Shown here piece by piece: positions 9,261 through 16,981 of a stretch of DNA of 36,149 nucleotides. Origin of the DNA: Bacteroidota bacterium. Lineage in GTDB: Bacteria > Bacteroidota > Bacteroidia > Flavobacteriales > Flavobacteriaceae. The stretch's first letter is position 1. Each line of letters starts with the position of its first letter. The stretch spans positions 1 through 36,149 of the forward strand of contig JAAYLC010000207.1 of NCBI GenBank assembly GCA_012522045.1. The letters are read 5' to 3'. A model generated the notes under the pieces. The model had not been told where the DNA came from, made no database searches, and saw only the letters and a list, made by a program, of their open reading frames with translations. Made by a program: the position numbers and the translations under genes.

Positions 9261-9986
9261 TTGATTAGTAAGCGTCAAACAAAGTTAATAACAAGTTTAA
9301 ACAAGAAAAAGTATCGGGATGCCCATAATCTGTTGGTGGCGGAAAGTCCGAAAGTCATTCGGGAACTAATTTCCGAAGGATTAGAATTGGTGGAACTTTA
9401 TACTACAGATTCGGCAAATTGGAGTTCTATTCCTCACACCGTGATTACTGAATCCGATTTAAAAAAAATAAGTACTTTAAAAACTCCTGACAATGCACTT
9501 GCAGTTTTTAAAAAGCCCATAGTTCCTCCAATTTCAGAAACAGGTTTGACTCTTGCTCTAGACGGTATACGAGACCCCGGAAATTTAGGCACGCTAATCC
9601 GTTTGTGCGATTGGTTTGGGGTGGCAGATTTGGTTTGTTCACAGGATACGGTAGATTGTTACAATCCTAAAGTAGTTCAAGCCAGTATGGGTTCCATCGC
9701 TCGGGTTTCTATTCACTATCTCGATTTGAAAGTTTATCTTCACGAATCCACGCGATCGATTTTTGGAGGGTTTATGGACGGAACCTCTATTTATCAAATA
9801 AATTTACCGGAGGATGGCATTCTCGTTTTAGGGAATGAAGCCAACGGCATTTGTCCCGAAATTGAAAAGTTAATTACCCAGCGCATTGCTATTCCTCAAT
9901 ACGGCGAAACCAAACGTACTGAAAGCCTGAATGTTGCCACTGCAGGCGCGATTTTATTAAATGAATTTCGCAGAAATTACCGTTGA
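9261..9986 (+). CDS. SpoU/TrmH-family RNA 2'-O-methyltransferase
   Basis: This is a SAM-dependent 2'-O-ribose methyltransferase with a trefoil-knot fold, probably acting on rRNA. It has 241 residues, with an N-terminal substrate-binding part (ITSLNKKKYRDAHNLLVAE) followed by the three SPOUT motifs. Motif 1 is LALDGIRDPGNLGTLIRLCD with catalytic Arg and Asn, motif 2 is ILVLGNEANGI, and motif 3 is IAIPQYG then ESLNVATAGAILL. The exact target cannot be read from sequence. The start is a TTG; the frame has a stop three codons earlier and no ATG fits. It is convergent with porT (11-base gap) and divergent from tamL, a gene order often seen in flavobacteria. Confidence 0.93.
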   Translation: MISKRQTKLITSLNKKKYRDAHNLLVAESPKVIRELISEGLELVELYTTDSANWSSIPHTVITESDLKKISTLKTPDNALAVFKKPIVPPISETGLTLALDGIRDPGNLGTLIRLCDWFGVADLVCSQDTVDCYNPKVVQASMGSIARVSIHYLDLKVYLHESTRSIFGGFMDGTSIYQINLPEDGILVLGNEANGICPEIEKLITQRIAIPQYGETKRTESLNVATAGAILLNEFRRNYR

Positions 9987-9997
9987 AGAAACGTTTT

Positions 9998-10711
9998 TTA
10001 CTGAAAAGTAAAGTTTATAAAAACCGCGTGTGTTGCTAAGTTTTCAATATTTGAAGTCCAAGGACTATTGATGTCATTATCCGGCACCAATTCGTTGGTC
10101 ATTGCAAAAACCCCGCGAATTGAAGGTGTAAACTTGAAATAAAACAAATAAAAATCAATTCCGAAACCGATTTCATAAAACATCGGGTTGCTCTTCATTC
10201 TAAAATTTCCCTGACGGTTATCATCGGGATTGTTTTCGTTACTTGATAAGTTAAAAGCAGTTGAAATTCCGGCTACGACAAAGGGCTTGAAATTGTTCAA
10301 TCTATTGGTGGAAACTTTCAGCAACAAGGGAATGTGTATGTATGTGGATTTAACTTCTCTAAAATAATCTTTAGCTTCGACAAAACCGGGGAACGTCAAA
10401 TTACGCTGTGTAAAATAGAGTCCCGGCTCCAGTCTGAGGTTAATGTTATTATTGATGCGTAAATCACCGACCAATCCGACGTTAAAACCAATACTTTCTT
10501 TTACTAAAATATCGGTATTGTGATCTTCTTGCTGATTGATGTAATCAAAATTAAAATCGTAAAAATTAAAGCCCAAGAAATATCCCCAACTAAGAGGCTT
10601 CATATCAAAGTTCTCCATATTGGTCAATCGTTCACGAGTAAAAAAACTTTGTTGTGCAGAAACATTGCCTGCAAAAAGTATAAATGTGAGTACCACAAAA
10701 AGTTTCTTCAT
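9998..10711 (-). CDS. porT: PorT family outer membrane protein of the type IX secretion system
   Basis: PorT is an integral outer membrane component needed for T9SS-dependent secretion and gliding. The product has 237 residues with a Sec signal peptide ending GNVSAQQ, then an eight-stranded barrel-like pattern. Visible segments include FLGFNFYDFNFDYI near residue 46, RLEPGLYFTQRNLTF, IHIPLLLKVSTNRLNNFKPFVVAG (given in part), FYEIGFGIDFYLFYFKFTPS and a C-terminal aromatic, FINFTFQ. These match the PorT/outer-membrane beta-barrel family, and the ubiE-porT adjacency supports the specific call. It lies 9 bases after the natural ubiE stop, so it is co-transcribed with it. The T9SS cargo genes at 15275 and 20226 fit this role. 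Confidence 0.9.
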   Translation of the reverse strand: MKKLFVVLTFILFAGNVSAQQSFFTRERLTNMENFDMKPLSWGYFLGFNFYDFNFDYINQQEDHNTDILVKESIGFNVGLVGDLRINNNINLRLEPGLYFTQRNLTFPGFVEAKDYFREVKSTYIHIPLLLKVSTNRLNNFKPFVVAGISTAFNLSSNENNPDDNRQGNFRMKSNPMFYEIGFGIDFYLFYFKFTPSIRGVFAMTNELVPDNDINSPWTSNIENLATHAVFINFTFQ

Positions 10712-10720
10712 AAAAAAATA

Positions 10721-11458
10721 TTATTTGCTCGCTGTATAAATTGTTGCCACACCCAAAGTTTGCGGATGATTTTTCACTTCTTTAAACCCAATATTTCTCA
10801 ATATATTGTTTAATTTCTCACCAAAAGGAAATTGTGAAGCGCTTTCGCTAAGATATTTATAAGCCACTTTGTCTTTTGAAAATAAGCGCCCAATCAACGG
10901 AAGAATATTTTTTGTGTATAAATTATAACCCTGTTTAAAAGGGAATTTTGTAGGTACCTAAGTCTCTAAAATTACAAAAATCCCGTCCTTTTTCAAGACT
11001 CTGTGTATCTCTGAAAGTCCTTTTTCCAAATTCTCGAAATTTCTAATCCCAAACGAAACGGTAATTGCATCAAAACTATTGTCTTCAAAAGGAAGTTTCT
11101 CTGAATCGCCTTTTACAAATTCCAACATGGATTCATACGGTTTTCCTTTTATTTTTTTACGTGCAACCGTCAACATTCCCTCAGACAAATCAAGACCGAT
11201 TATTTTGGCAGAAGTCGCTTTCTGAGCAAATTGAATTGCCAAATCTCCGGTTCCGGTTGCAATATCCAGAATGGAAACGGGCTTAGTGTCTAGAACTTTT
11301 TTAATGACTTTTTTTCTCCAACGAATGTCCGAACCTAAGGATATCACACGATTTAAACCATCATAATTGGTGGCTATCGTATCGAACATCTGCTCCACCT
11401 GCTCTTTTTTTCCGCCGGAAGCATCTTTGTAAGGGGTTACTTTTTTTTCCTTTGTCAT
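10721..11458 (-). pseudogene. ubiE: Demethylmenaquinone methyltransferase, interrupted by an in-frame TAG
   Basis: UbiE/MenG performs the last methylation of menaquinone biosynthesis. The SAM-binding motif [12 protein letters not shown], the family signature [20 protein letters not shown] and [15 protein letters not shown] are intact. After GIFVILET a TAG stop (10958-10960) interrupts the gene at codon 167. The same frame then continues as VPTKFPFKQGYNLYTKNIL and on to GVATIYTASK with a TAA at 10721, completing a normal 245-residue UbiE. Family members carry Ser at the stop position, so TCG to TAG is the simplest change. It may be a sequencing error, a real nonsense mutation or readthrough; a truncated 166-residue product would lack the C-terminal part. 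The ATG at 11458 is preferred over a TTG three codons earlier. porT follows on the same transcript. Confidence 0.9.
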
Positions 11459-11556
11459 AACGCGCAAAAGTAAACAAATACAATGAATTTTATTTGCTTT
11501 ATAAATTGCCTTAATTGAATTATTAACGATTCATGAAAATTCATATAAAAAAATCT

Positions 11557-11572
11557 TGGCACGTTGCTTGTT
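11557..11572 (+). promoter_or_regulatory. Sigma-54-like (-24/-12) promoter
   Basis: TGGCACG (11557-11563) is followed after four bases by TTGTT (11568-11572). This matches the RpoN consensus TGGCAC-N5-TTGCW in spacing and in all but one base of the -12 element. The predicted transcript would start near 11583, about 63 bases before the ATG at 11646. Confidence 0.65.
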
Positions 11573-11645
11573 TTAAAAACTATACAAAGCTTGATTGGAC
11601 AGGTTGCCATTCAAACTAAAGTTTCGAACCTCTAAATTTATTATT

Positions 11646-12812
11646 ATGAAAGGGACAGTTTTAATTTTCGGCATCTTGCTTCTTGGATTTACGACTTCTG
11701 TTTTTGCAAGTGGTAAAAATGTGACAAGCAACAGAGGATATAATGGCAATGCTTTTATTTTTGTTGAAGGGAATGTGGAATTCTCTGTTTTTCCCGACGG
11801 TCAATTTGATTTTATGTATGTCGGTCCTCAAAAAGCAACAGGGTTTACCATCAGCACCCCTAATGTAAACATCAGCTATAATGCAGGTTATAATTATGAC
11901 GCATACGTTCAATACGACGATTATGGCGCGGTAATTCAAGTTGAAAATGTGCCTGTATTTTATGATTATTACGGCAGAATTATTCGGGCCGGAAATGTAA
12001 AAATCAGTTATAACAACGGTAGGTTAATTAGAATTGGCGGATTGCACATTCATTATAATCCATACGGCGAATTTGTTTATCACACCGGATTTATCAATCG
12101 TTTTAATCCTTATTATGTCTATCGTCCGTGGCATGTTTATTATGTTCGTCCTCTATATCATCACGTGATTGTTTATAATTTTCCTTACAGAAGGTATTAC
12201 AATCCGAGACGCTACAGTTTTCAAGATCACATTGTATTTTATAAAAACAGAAACAACAATTCCTACACAAACGGTCGGAGAGATTTTCATCGTCCGGGAA
12301 GCCGAATTCATTATCCTGACGGACGCATAGTTCGCAATACAAATTTTAATCCCAACCGATCCGGCACTCTGGCAACCACAGGAAGAAATAATAACGATGC
12401 AATGACCAATAGCAGAACTCATAACACAACAAGAAATACAACTTCAACTGTACAAAATACTTCTGCTACTAACACGCGTTCAAATGTTGTAACGCAAACA
12501 AACAGACAAAACAACAATGACAATCGGGTGAGTCAACCGCGAAATGTCACAGCTGCACCTGTCAGAACCACCACGCGGATAAACAATCACAGTGTGCCTG
12601 TACGAAGCAACACTACGCAAATTCAGACTCAAAGAAACAGAAATTCGACTCCTGCAGTAAGAAGTACGCCTACGGTAAAAAACAACACACTATCGCGAAC
12701 AACACGAAATACTGCAATTCAGCAAAATCGTACAAATTCACGAGGCAGTGCTCCAAACACCTCAAGAAACAGTTCGAGTTCGAGAGCCGTGATTTCAAAT
12801 TCTCGAGGATGA
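11646..12812 (+). CDS. Exported Asn/Thr/Arg-rich protein of unknown function
   Basis: The product has 388 residues and no function I can name. A Sec signal peptide (MKGTVLIFGILLLGF then SVFASG) shows export. The N-terminal half (about 30-160) contains repeated beta units of the form 'NVxISYNxGxxxxIGG/AG': VNISYNAGYNYDA, NVPVFYDYYGRIIRAG, NVKISYNNGRLIRIGG, LHIHYNPYGEFVYHTG. A Tyr/Arg-rich stretch (YYVYRPWHVYYVRPLYHH) follows. The last 150 residues are low-complexity, rich in N, T, R and S, probably disordered. The frame is open from a TTG at 11595, but the ATG at 11646 starts the signal peptide. A sigma-54-like promoter precedes it and a terminator follows, so it is monocistronic. The sigma-54 promoter suggests envelope or stress control. 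Confidence 0.8.
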   Translation: MKGTVLIFGILLLGFTTSVFASGKNVTSNRGYNGNAFIFVEGNVEFSVFPDGQFDFMYVGPQKATGFTISTPNVNISYNAGYNYDAYVQYDDYGAVIQVENVPVFYDYYGRIIRAGNVKISYNNGRLIRIGGLHIHYNPYGEFVYHTGFINRFNPYYVYRPWHVYYVRPLYHHVIVYNFPYRRYYNPRRYSFQDHIVFYKNRNNNSYTNGRRDFHRPGSRIHYPDGRIVRNTNFNPNRSGTLATTGRNNNDAMTNSRTHNTTRNTTSTVQNTSATNTRSNVVTQTNRQNNNDNRVSQPRNVTAAPVRTTTRINNHSVPVRSNTTQIQTQRNRNSTPAVRSTPTVKNNTLSRTTRNTAIQQNRTNSRGSAPNTSRNSSSSRAVISNSRG

Positions 12813-12844
12813 GAAATTAAAAATGATTAGAAAATTTTTTCAAA

Positions 12845-12880
12845 GAGCCTCATTTTTATCAGAAATTGAGGCTTTTTTAG
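12845..12880 (+). terminator. Intrinsic terminator
   Basis: AGCCTCA pairs with TGAGGCT across a short AT-rich loop and is followed by a run of T. It lies about 30 bases after the stop of the exported protein gene. Confidence 0.8.
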
Positions 12881-12958
12881 TAATTTAATCAAATACTGAT
12901 TCATATCATTCCCGACGTATTTTATTCGGTTTACCTTTAATCCTTATTTTTATAATTT

Positions 12959-15016
12959 ATGATTGCACAAGAATTATTGCAACCCACGAGCATCGCTGTA
13001 ATCGGCGCTTCCAACGACCTCAAAAAACCAGGAGGAAATATGCTCCGCAACATTATTTCAGGAAATTATAAAGGGAAACTTTACGCAGTGAATCCGAATG
13101 AAGACAAGATTCAAGGAATTCAAAGTTTTGCTTCTGTTTCATTACTTCCCCAAGTGGATCTGGCAATCCTTGCCATTCCGGCAAAACATTGTGTCAACGC
13201 AGTGGAAATTCTTACCAAAACCAAAAACACCAAAGGTTTTATCATTATTTCCGCCGGATTTGGTGAAACGGAACAACAGGGAAAAGAATGGGAAGCACAG
13301 ATAGCAAAAATGGTAAATGAAGTAAACGGAACTTTAATCGGACCCAACTGTATCGGCGTAATTACCGAACATTACAAAGGTGTTTTTACCGCTCCGATAC
13401 CTCCGTTTAATTCAAAAGGATGCGATTTAATATCGAGTTCGGGTGCTACCGCTGTTTTTATTATGGAAGCCGGAATGCCTTTGGGAATCAGTTTTGCAAA
13501 TGTTTTTTCGGTGGGAAATGAAGCGCAAACCACTGTGGAAGACATCTTAGAACACATGGATGCTTCTTTTAATCCCGAAACTGATTCTTTGATTAAATTG
13601 CTTTATCTGGAAAGTATTTCAGATCCGAAACGGTTTTTAAAACATACGCGTTCGCTAATTAATAAAGGCGCAAAAATCGCTGCCATCAAAGCCGGAAGTA
13701 CCGATGCAGGGAGTCGTGCAGCAACCTCTCACACAGGTGCCATCGCCAACAGTGATATGACGGTACGCGCACTGTTTAACAAGGCCGGAATTGTATATTG
13801 CAACAGTCGAGAACAATTATTGAGCGTAGCCTCAATTTTCAACTACAAAAAACTTCAAGGAAAAAATATCGCCATCATCACCCATGCCGGCGGTTCTGCA
13901 GTCATGCTTGCCGATGCTTTATCAAAAGGGGGATTAAAAATTCCGGAAATAAAAGGTGCCGATGCTGAAAAACTTAAAAGTTTCCTCTATCCCGGTTCAT
14001 CTGTTTCCAATCCGATTGATTTTTTGGCGACCGGAACCGCAGAACAACTCGGAATTATTATCGATTATTGCGAACACAAATTTGATAACATCGATGCGAT
14101 GATTGTCGTTTTTGGGAGTGCCGGACTTTTTAACGTACAGAATGTTTACAACGTGCTGAGTGTTAAATTGGAAATATGCAAAAAACCTATTTTTCCGGTA
14201 CTTCCTTCATTAATCAACGCAGAAAAAGAAATCCAAAACTTTTTAAAAAAAGGGCATATTCATTTCCCGGATGAGGTGGTTTTAGGAAAATCGCTTTCTC
14301 AAGTGTTTAACACCCCTGAACCTGCTTCCGAAAACTTTGAAATGCCCGATATTGATACTGTTAGCATCCGAAAATGTATAGACCGGGCAACCGACGGTTA
14401 TTTATCTGCCGAAGAAACTCAGCTTTTGTTAGACGCAGCCGGAATTCCACGAGTTCCGGAAATTATCAGTTCTAATAAAGTCGATTTTCTAAAAGCAATT
14501 GAAACCGCCGATTTTCCTTTAGTAATGAAGACAGTTGGCGTACTCCACAAATCGGATGCATCCGGAGTGGTCTTAAACGTTATAAACCAAGAGGAAGCAG
14601 CGATCATTTTTGAGCAGCTTATGGCTATTCCCGCTGCCACTGCGGTGATGGCTCAACCGCAATTATCGGGAATCGAATTGTTTGTTGGCGTTGTCAAAGA
14701 AGTCGGTTTCGGGCATGTGATTCTCTGCGGATTGGGAGGAATTTTTATTGAAGTTTTAAAAGATGTTTCTTCCGGATTGCATCCCTTGTCAAAAGATGAA
14801 ATCAAGAAAATGATTCAATCGCTCCGAGGTTATCCCATTCTCAAAGGCATTCGCGGAAAAGAAGGAACCGATGAAGAATTGTTTATCGATAGTGTACAGC
14901 GACTTTCGGCTTTGGTTCAAGCAGCCCCGGAAATTGCCGAAATGGACATCAATCCGTTAATCGGAACGCCGAAAAATATTTATTCCGTAGATTGCAGAAT
15001 CCGAATTGAGAAGTAA
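12959..15016 (+). CDS. ADP-forming acetate/acyl-CoA ligase, alpha and beta domains fused
   Basis: This enzyme converts acyl-CoA + ADP + Pi to acid + CoA + ATP, or the reverse. It has 685 residues. First comes a CoA-binding Rossmann domain (SIAVIGASNDLKKPGGNML). Next is a succinyl-CoA ligase-like domain with IGPNCIGVI, SSSGATAVFIMEAG and the phosphohistidine segment SRAATSHTGAIANSD. The C-terminal third is an ATP-grasp domain (TADFPLVMKTVGVLHKSD, then GIELFVGVVKEVGFGHVI, ending EIAEMDINPLIG). The alpha-beta order matches the fused NDP-forming acetyl-CoA synthetase family. Substrate cannot be fixed from sequence; acetate or branched/aryl acids are possible. It is a single gene with no close partner. 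Its start is the ATG at 12959. Confidence 0.93.
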   Translation: MIAQELLQPTSIAVIGASNDLKKPGGNMLRNIISGNYKGKLYAVNPNEDKIQGIQSFASVSLLPQVDLAILAIPAKHCVNAVEILTKTKNTKGFIIISAGFGETEQQGKEWEAQIAKMVNEVNGTLIGPNCIGVITEHYKGVFTAPIPPFNSKGCDLISSSGATAVFIMEAGMPLGISFANVFSVGNEAQTTVEDILEHMDASFNPETDSLIKLLYLESISDPKRFLKHTRSLINKGAKIAAIKAGSTDAGSRAATSHTGAIANSDMTVRALFNKAGIVYCNSREQLLSVASIFNYKKLQGKNIAIITHAGGSAVMLADALSKGGLKIPEIKGADAEKLKSFLYPGSSVSNPIDFLATGTAEQLGIIIDYCEHKFDNIDAMIVVFGSAGLFNVQNVYNVLSVKLEICKKPIFPVLPSLINAEKEIQNFLKKGHIHFPDEVVLGKSLSQVFNTPEPASENFEMPDIDTVSIRKCIDRATDGYLSAEETQLLLDAAGIPRVPEIISSNKVDFLKAIETADFPLVMKTVGVLHKSDASGVVLNVINQEEAAIIFEQLMAIPAATAVMAQPQLSGIELFVGVVKEVGFGHVILCGLGGIFIEVLKDVSSGLHPLSKDEIKKMIQSLRGYPILKGIRGKEGTDEELFIDSVQRLSALVQAAPEIAEMDINPLIGTPKNIYSVDCRIRIEK

Positions 15017-15274
15017 TCTAGAAATCAGTTTTTCTTGCTTTAAAGAGATTCTTCTGTTTCATAACTATAAGACTAATATAAAAAAGAATTTTAAAAGTTA
15101 ATCATTTGTTAAAGTGCTTGGTTAATACAATAACCTTAAACCTTTGATTCCACTACTGAAATCATCGATTTTATAAGATTAACTCGAAGATAACAAAAAC
15201 TATCTTGTTGTTTTAGTATTTTTTTAAGTATATATTTAGGGAAAAATATAAACTATCCGTCAAAATTAATTCTT
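15017..15274 (+). other. AT-rich gap before the PKD surface protein, with a weak promoter
   Basis: These 258 bases have no open frame that looks coding. Near the right end a TTG (15208-15210) is followed 20 bases later by TATATTTA (15231-15238), an imperfect TAnnTTTG. It sits about 37 bases before the ATG at 15275. No terminator with a clear T-run was found after the ligase gene. Confidence 0.35.
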
Positions 15275-16981
15275 ATGAAAACACTAATATTTTTAAAATT
15301 AAAAGTTTTAAAGATGCTTTTTGTAATGATTATGGTCTCTTTTGCGGGATTTTCCCAAGAGCCGGTTGCTATAATTTGGGATAAAGCCGTTGGTTGTCAA
15401 GAATCCGATTTAGAATTAGTGTTCCATTTTAATGTAGAAGACGATGGACTATGTATAAAGGTATGTGAAAATAGTACAGTTACTTATGAATTGTTAGGAG
15501 GGAATCCTTTTCATTGGTCTCAAGTGGATTTTACCGCTTCCGGTGGGACAATCACGAACTCAACCAATACCCAAGTAACAGTAAATTGGGGTTCAGCCGG
15601 ATGGGGGAGTCTCTTCGTTTCCATTCAGATGCTAAATGGAGACATGTTTGAAAAACAAATTTGTATTGAAAAAACACCAGCTCCCGAAGTGTATTTTAAT
15701 ATTGCTCCTTTTTTGAATGATCCAAGTAATTATAATCCCGGCATAATTACGGTTTGTAAAAACGAAATCATATTTTTTCAGAATTATTCTCATCCCAATG
15801 GAGGTTCTGCTCTCATATCACACCATTGGACTGTTAATGGTCCGAGTGGCACTGATTATTTAATGGATTTTGAGCCTTCATATGTATTTACGGAATCGGG
15901 AGTTTATGAAGTTACCCTGACCGTAACAAATGAGTGCAATTGTTCTAGTAGTAGAAGGATTTTGTTTAAAGTTCTTGATGAAGGGTTGATAATAGAATGT
16001 AATAGTGTAGTCTGTGAAAATACTATCGAGACTTATACAATTAAACCTGTCTATGGTGATATTGAGTATTATTTAGATTGTGAAGAATATAATTGGATTG
16101 TAGAAGGTGGTACAATCATTTCTCAATATGGAGCTTCTGTGGATGTTAAATGGGACAATGTAGATGGAAATGGTTTTGGTTACCTTACATTTATACCTGA
16201 AAGCTGTAATGCTAATTGTATGCAACCGGTAACTATTAAAGTGCCGGTAATTCGAGATAACATCGACATCCAAGGTCCTGAAGAGATATGTGAGGGACAA
16301 CAAGTCCGCTATGCAATACCCCGATGGCCTACAACAGAAGTAGAATGGAGTGTTCAAGGCCCCAATGCACAATTACACCTCAGCGATCAAAAAAATGAAA
16401 TTATTTTCAGCGCTGATGCTGCCGGAACTTATTATCTTACAGCCAATTACACCAACACCCTATTGGGTTGCGGGGGTACGGCAATCAAGGAAATAAAAGT
16501 TATTCCAATTGTAACAATTAAGGGGGAACCTTATCTCTGTGTTGGAGACGACAGTTATTATGGTTTAAGCAATAGTGGTTATGCCGATTGGACGCTAAAC
16601 GGTCCGGAAGGGTATGTCCAGACTTACAGTGGCACCTCGTTCCATGCTAATTTTCCATATCCTGGCGGATACACTATCTCAGTAGATGGAAGTTTTTGTA
16701 TAGACGAAGCGTTTTTGGTGCATGTGGACAATATCCCACCTGTTCCTGACGGCATACAAGGACCCGATGAAATATGTCCGGGGACGCCCACAATATTTAA
16801 AATCCCCAATTCAAATTACGATGTTACGGCTCACTGGCAAGTAGATAATGGACAGATTATCAACGGAAACCCGGGAAATGAAGTAACCGTAGTGTTCGAT
16901 CCTAACTCCAATGGTCCATTTAAGATTCGTGCACGTAACCAAATAAGAAACTGTACTTCGGAATGGGTCGAAAAACATTGA
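15275..16981 (+). CDS. Large secreted PKD/Ig-like surface protein, N-terminal part (frameshifted)
   Basis: This 568-residue piece starts with a signal peptide (MLFVMIMVSFAGFSQ after a Lys/Leu-rich start). It continues with tandem Ig/PKD-like modules, many opening with a 'GPxxICxG' turn: IQGPEEICEGQQVRYAIP, IQGPDEICPGTPTIFKIP. A canonical PKD end is seen in GVYEVTLTVTNECNCSS. The frame ends at TGA 16979-16981 after SEWVEKH, while the next frame carries on with KTLTEIIVDFEI. One extra A in the A5 run at 16970-16974 restores a single reading frame to 20178. The piece has no sorting domain of its own, so alone it could not be sorted by T9SS. The gene is probably one 1,634-residue protein, with a sequencing or real frameshift here. 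Confidence 0.85.
   Translation: MKTLIFLKLKVLKMLFVMIMVSFAGFSQEPVAIIWDKAVGCQESDLELVFHFNVEDDGLCIKVCENSTVTYELLGGNPFHWSQVDFTASGGTITNSTNTQVTVNWGSAGWGSLFVSIQMLNGDMFEKQICIEKTPAPEVYFNIAPFLNDPSNYNPGIITVCKNEIIFFQNYSHPNGGSALISHHWTVNGPSGTDYLMDFEPSYVFTESGVYEVTLTVTNECNCSSSRRILFKVLDEGLIIECNSVVCENTIETYTIKPVYGDIEYYLDCEEYNWIVEGGTIISQYGASVDVKWDNVDGNGFGYLTFIPESCNANCMQPVTIKVPVIRDNIDIQGPEEICEGQQVRYAIPRWPTTEVEWSVQGPNAQLHLSDQKNEIIFSADAAGTYYLTANYTNTLLGCGGTAIKEIKVIPIVTIKGEPYLCVGDDSYYGLSNSGYADWTLNGPEGYVQTYSGTSFHANFPYPGGYTISVDGSFCIDEAFLVHVDNIPPVPDGIQGPDEICPGTPTIFKIPNSNYDVTAHWQVDNGQIINGNPGNEVTVVFDPNSNGPFKIRARNQIRNCTSEWVEKH

Noticed and set aside
10520-10813. Plus-strand open frame of 97 codons across the porT start
   Set aside because: It is antisense to porT and the ubiE 3' end, has no promoter or family-like features, and is Lys/Ile/Cys-rich as expected of a shadow frame.
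11065-11286. Plus-strand open frame opposite ubiE
   Set aside because: It is antisense to well-conserved methyltransferase motifs and has no independent support.
16963-16981. Programmed -1 ribosomal frameshift joining the two halves of the PKD protein
   Set aside because: The site C GAA AAA C does not fit the X XXY YYZ pattern, no clear stimulator hairpin was seen, and an A-run length change explains it more simply.
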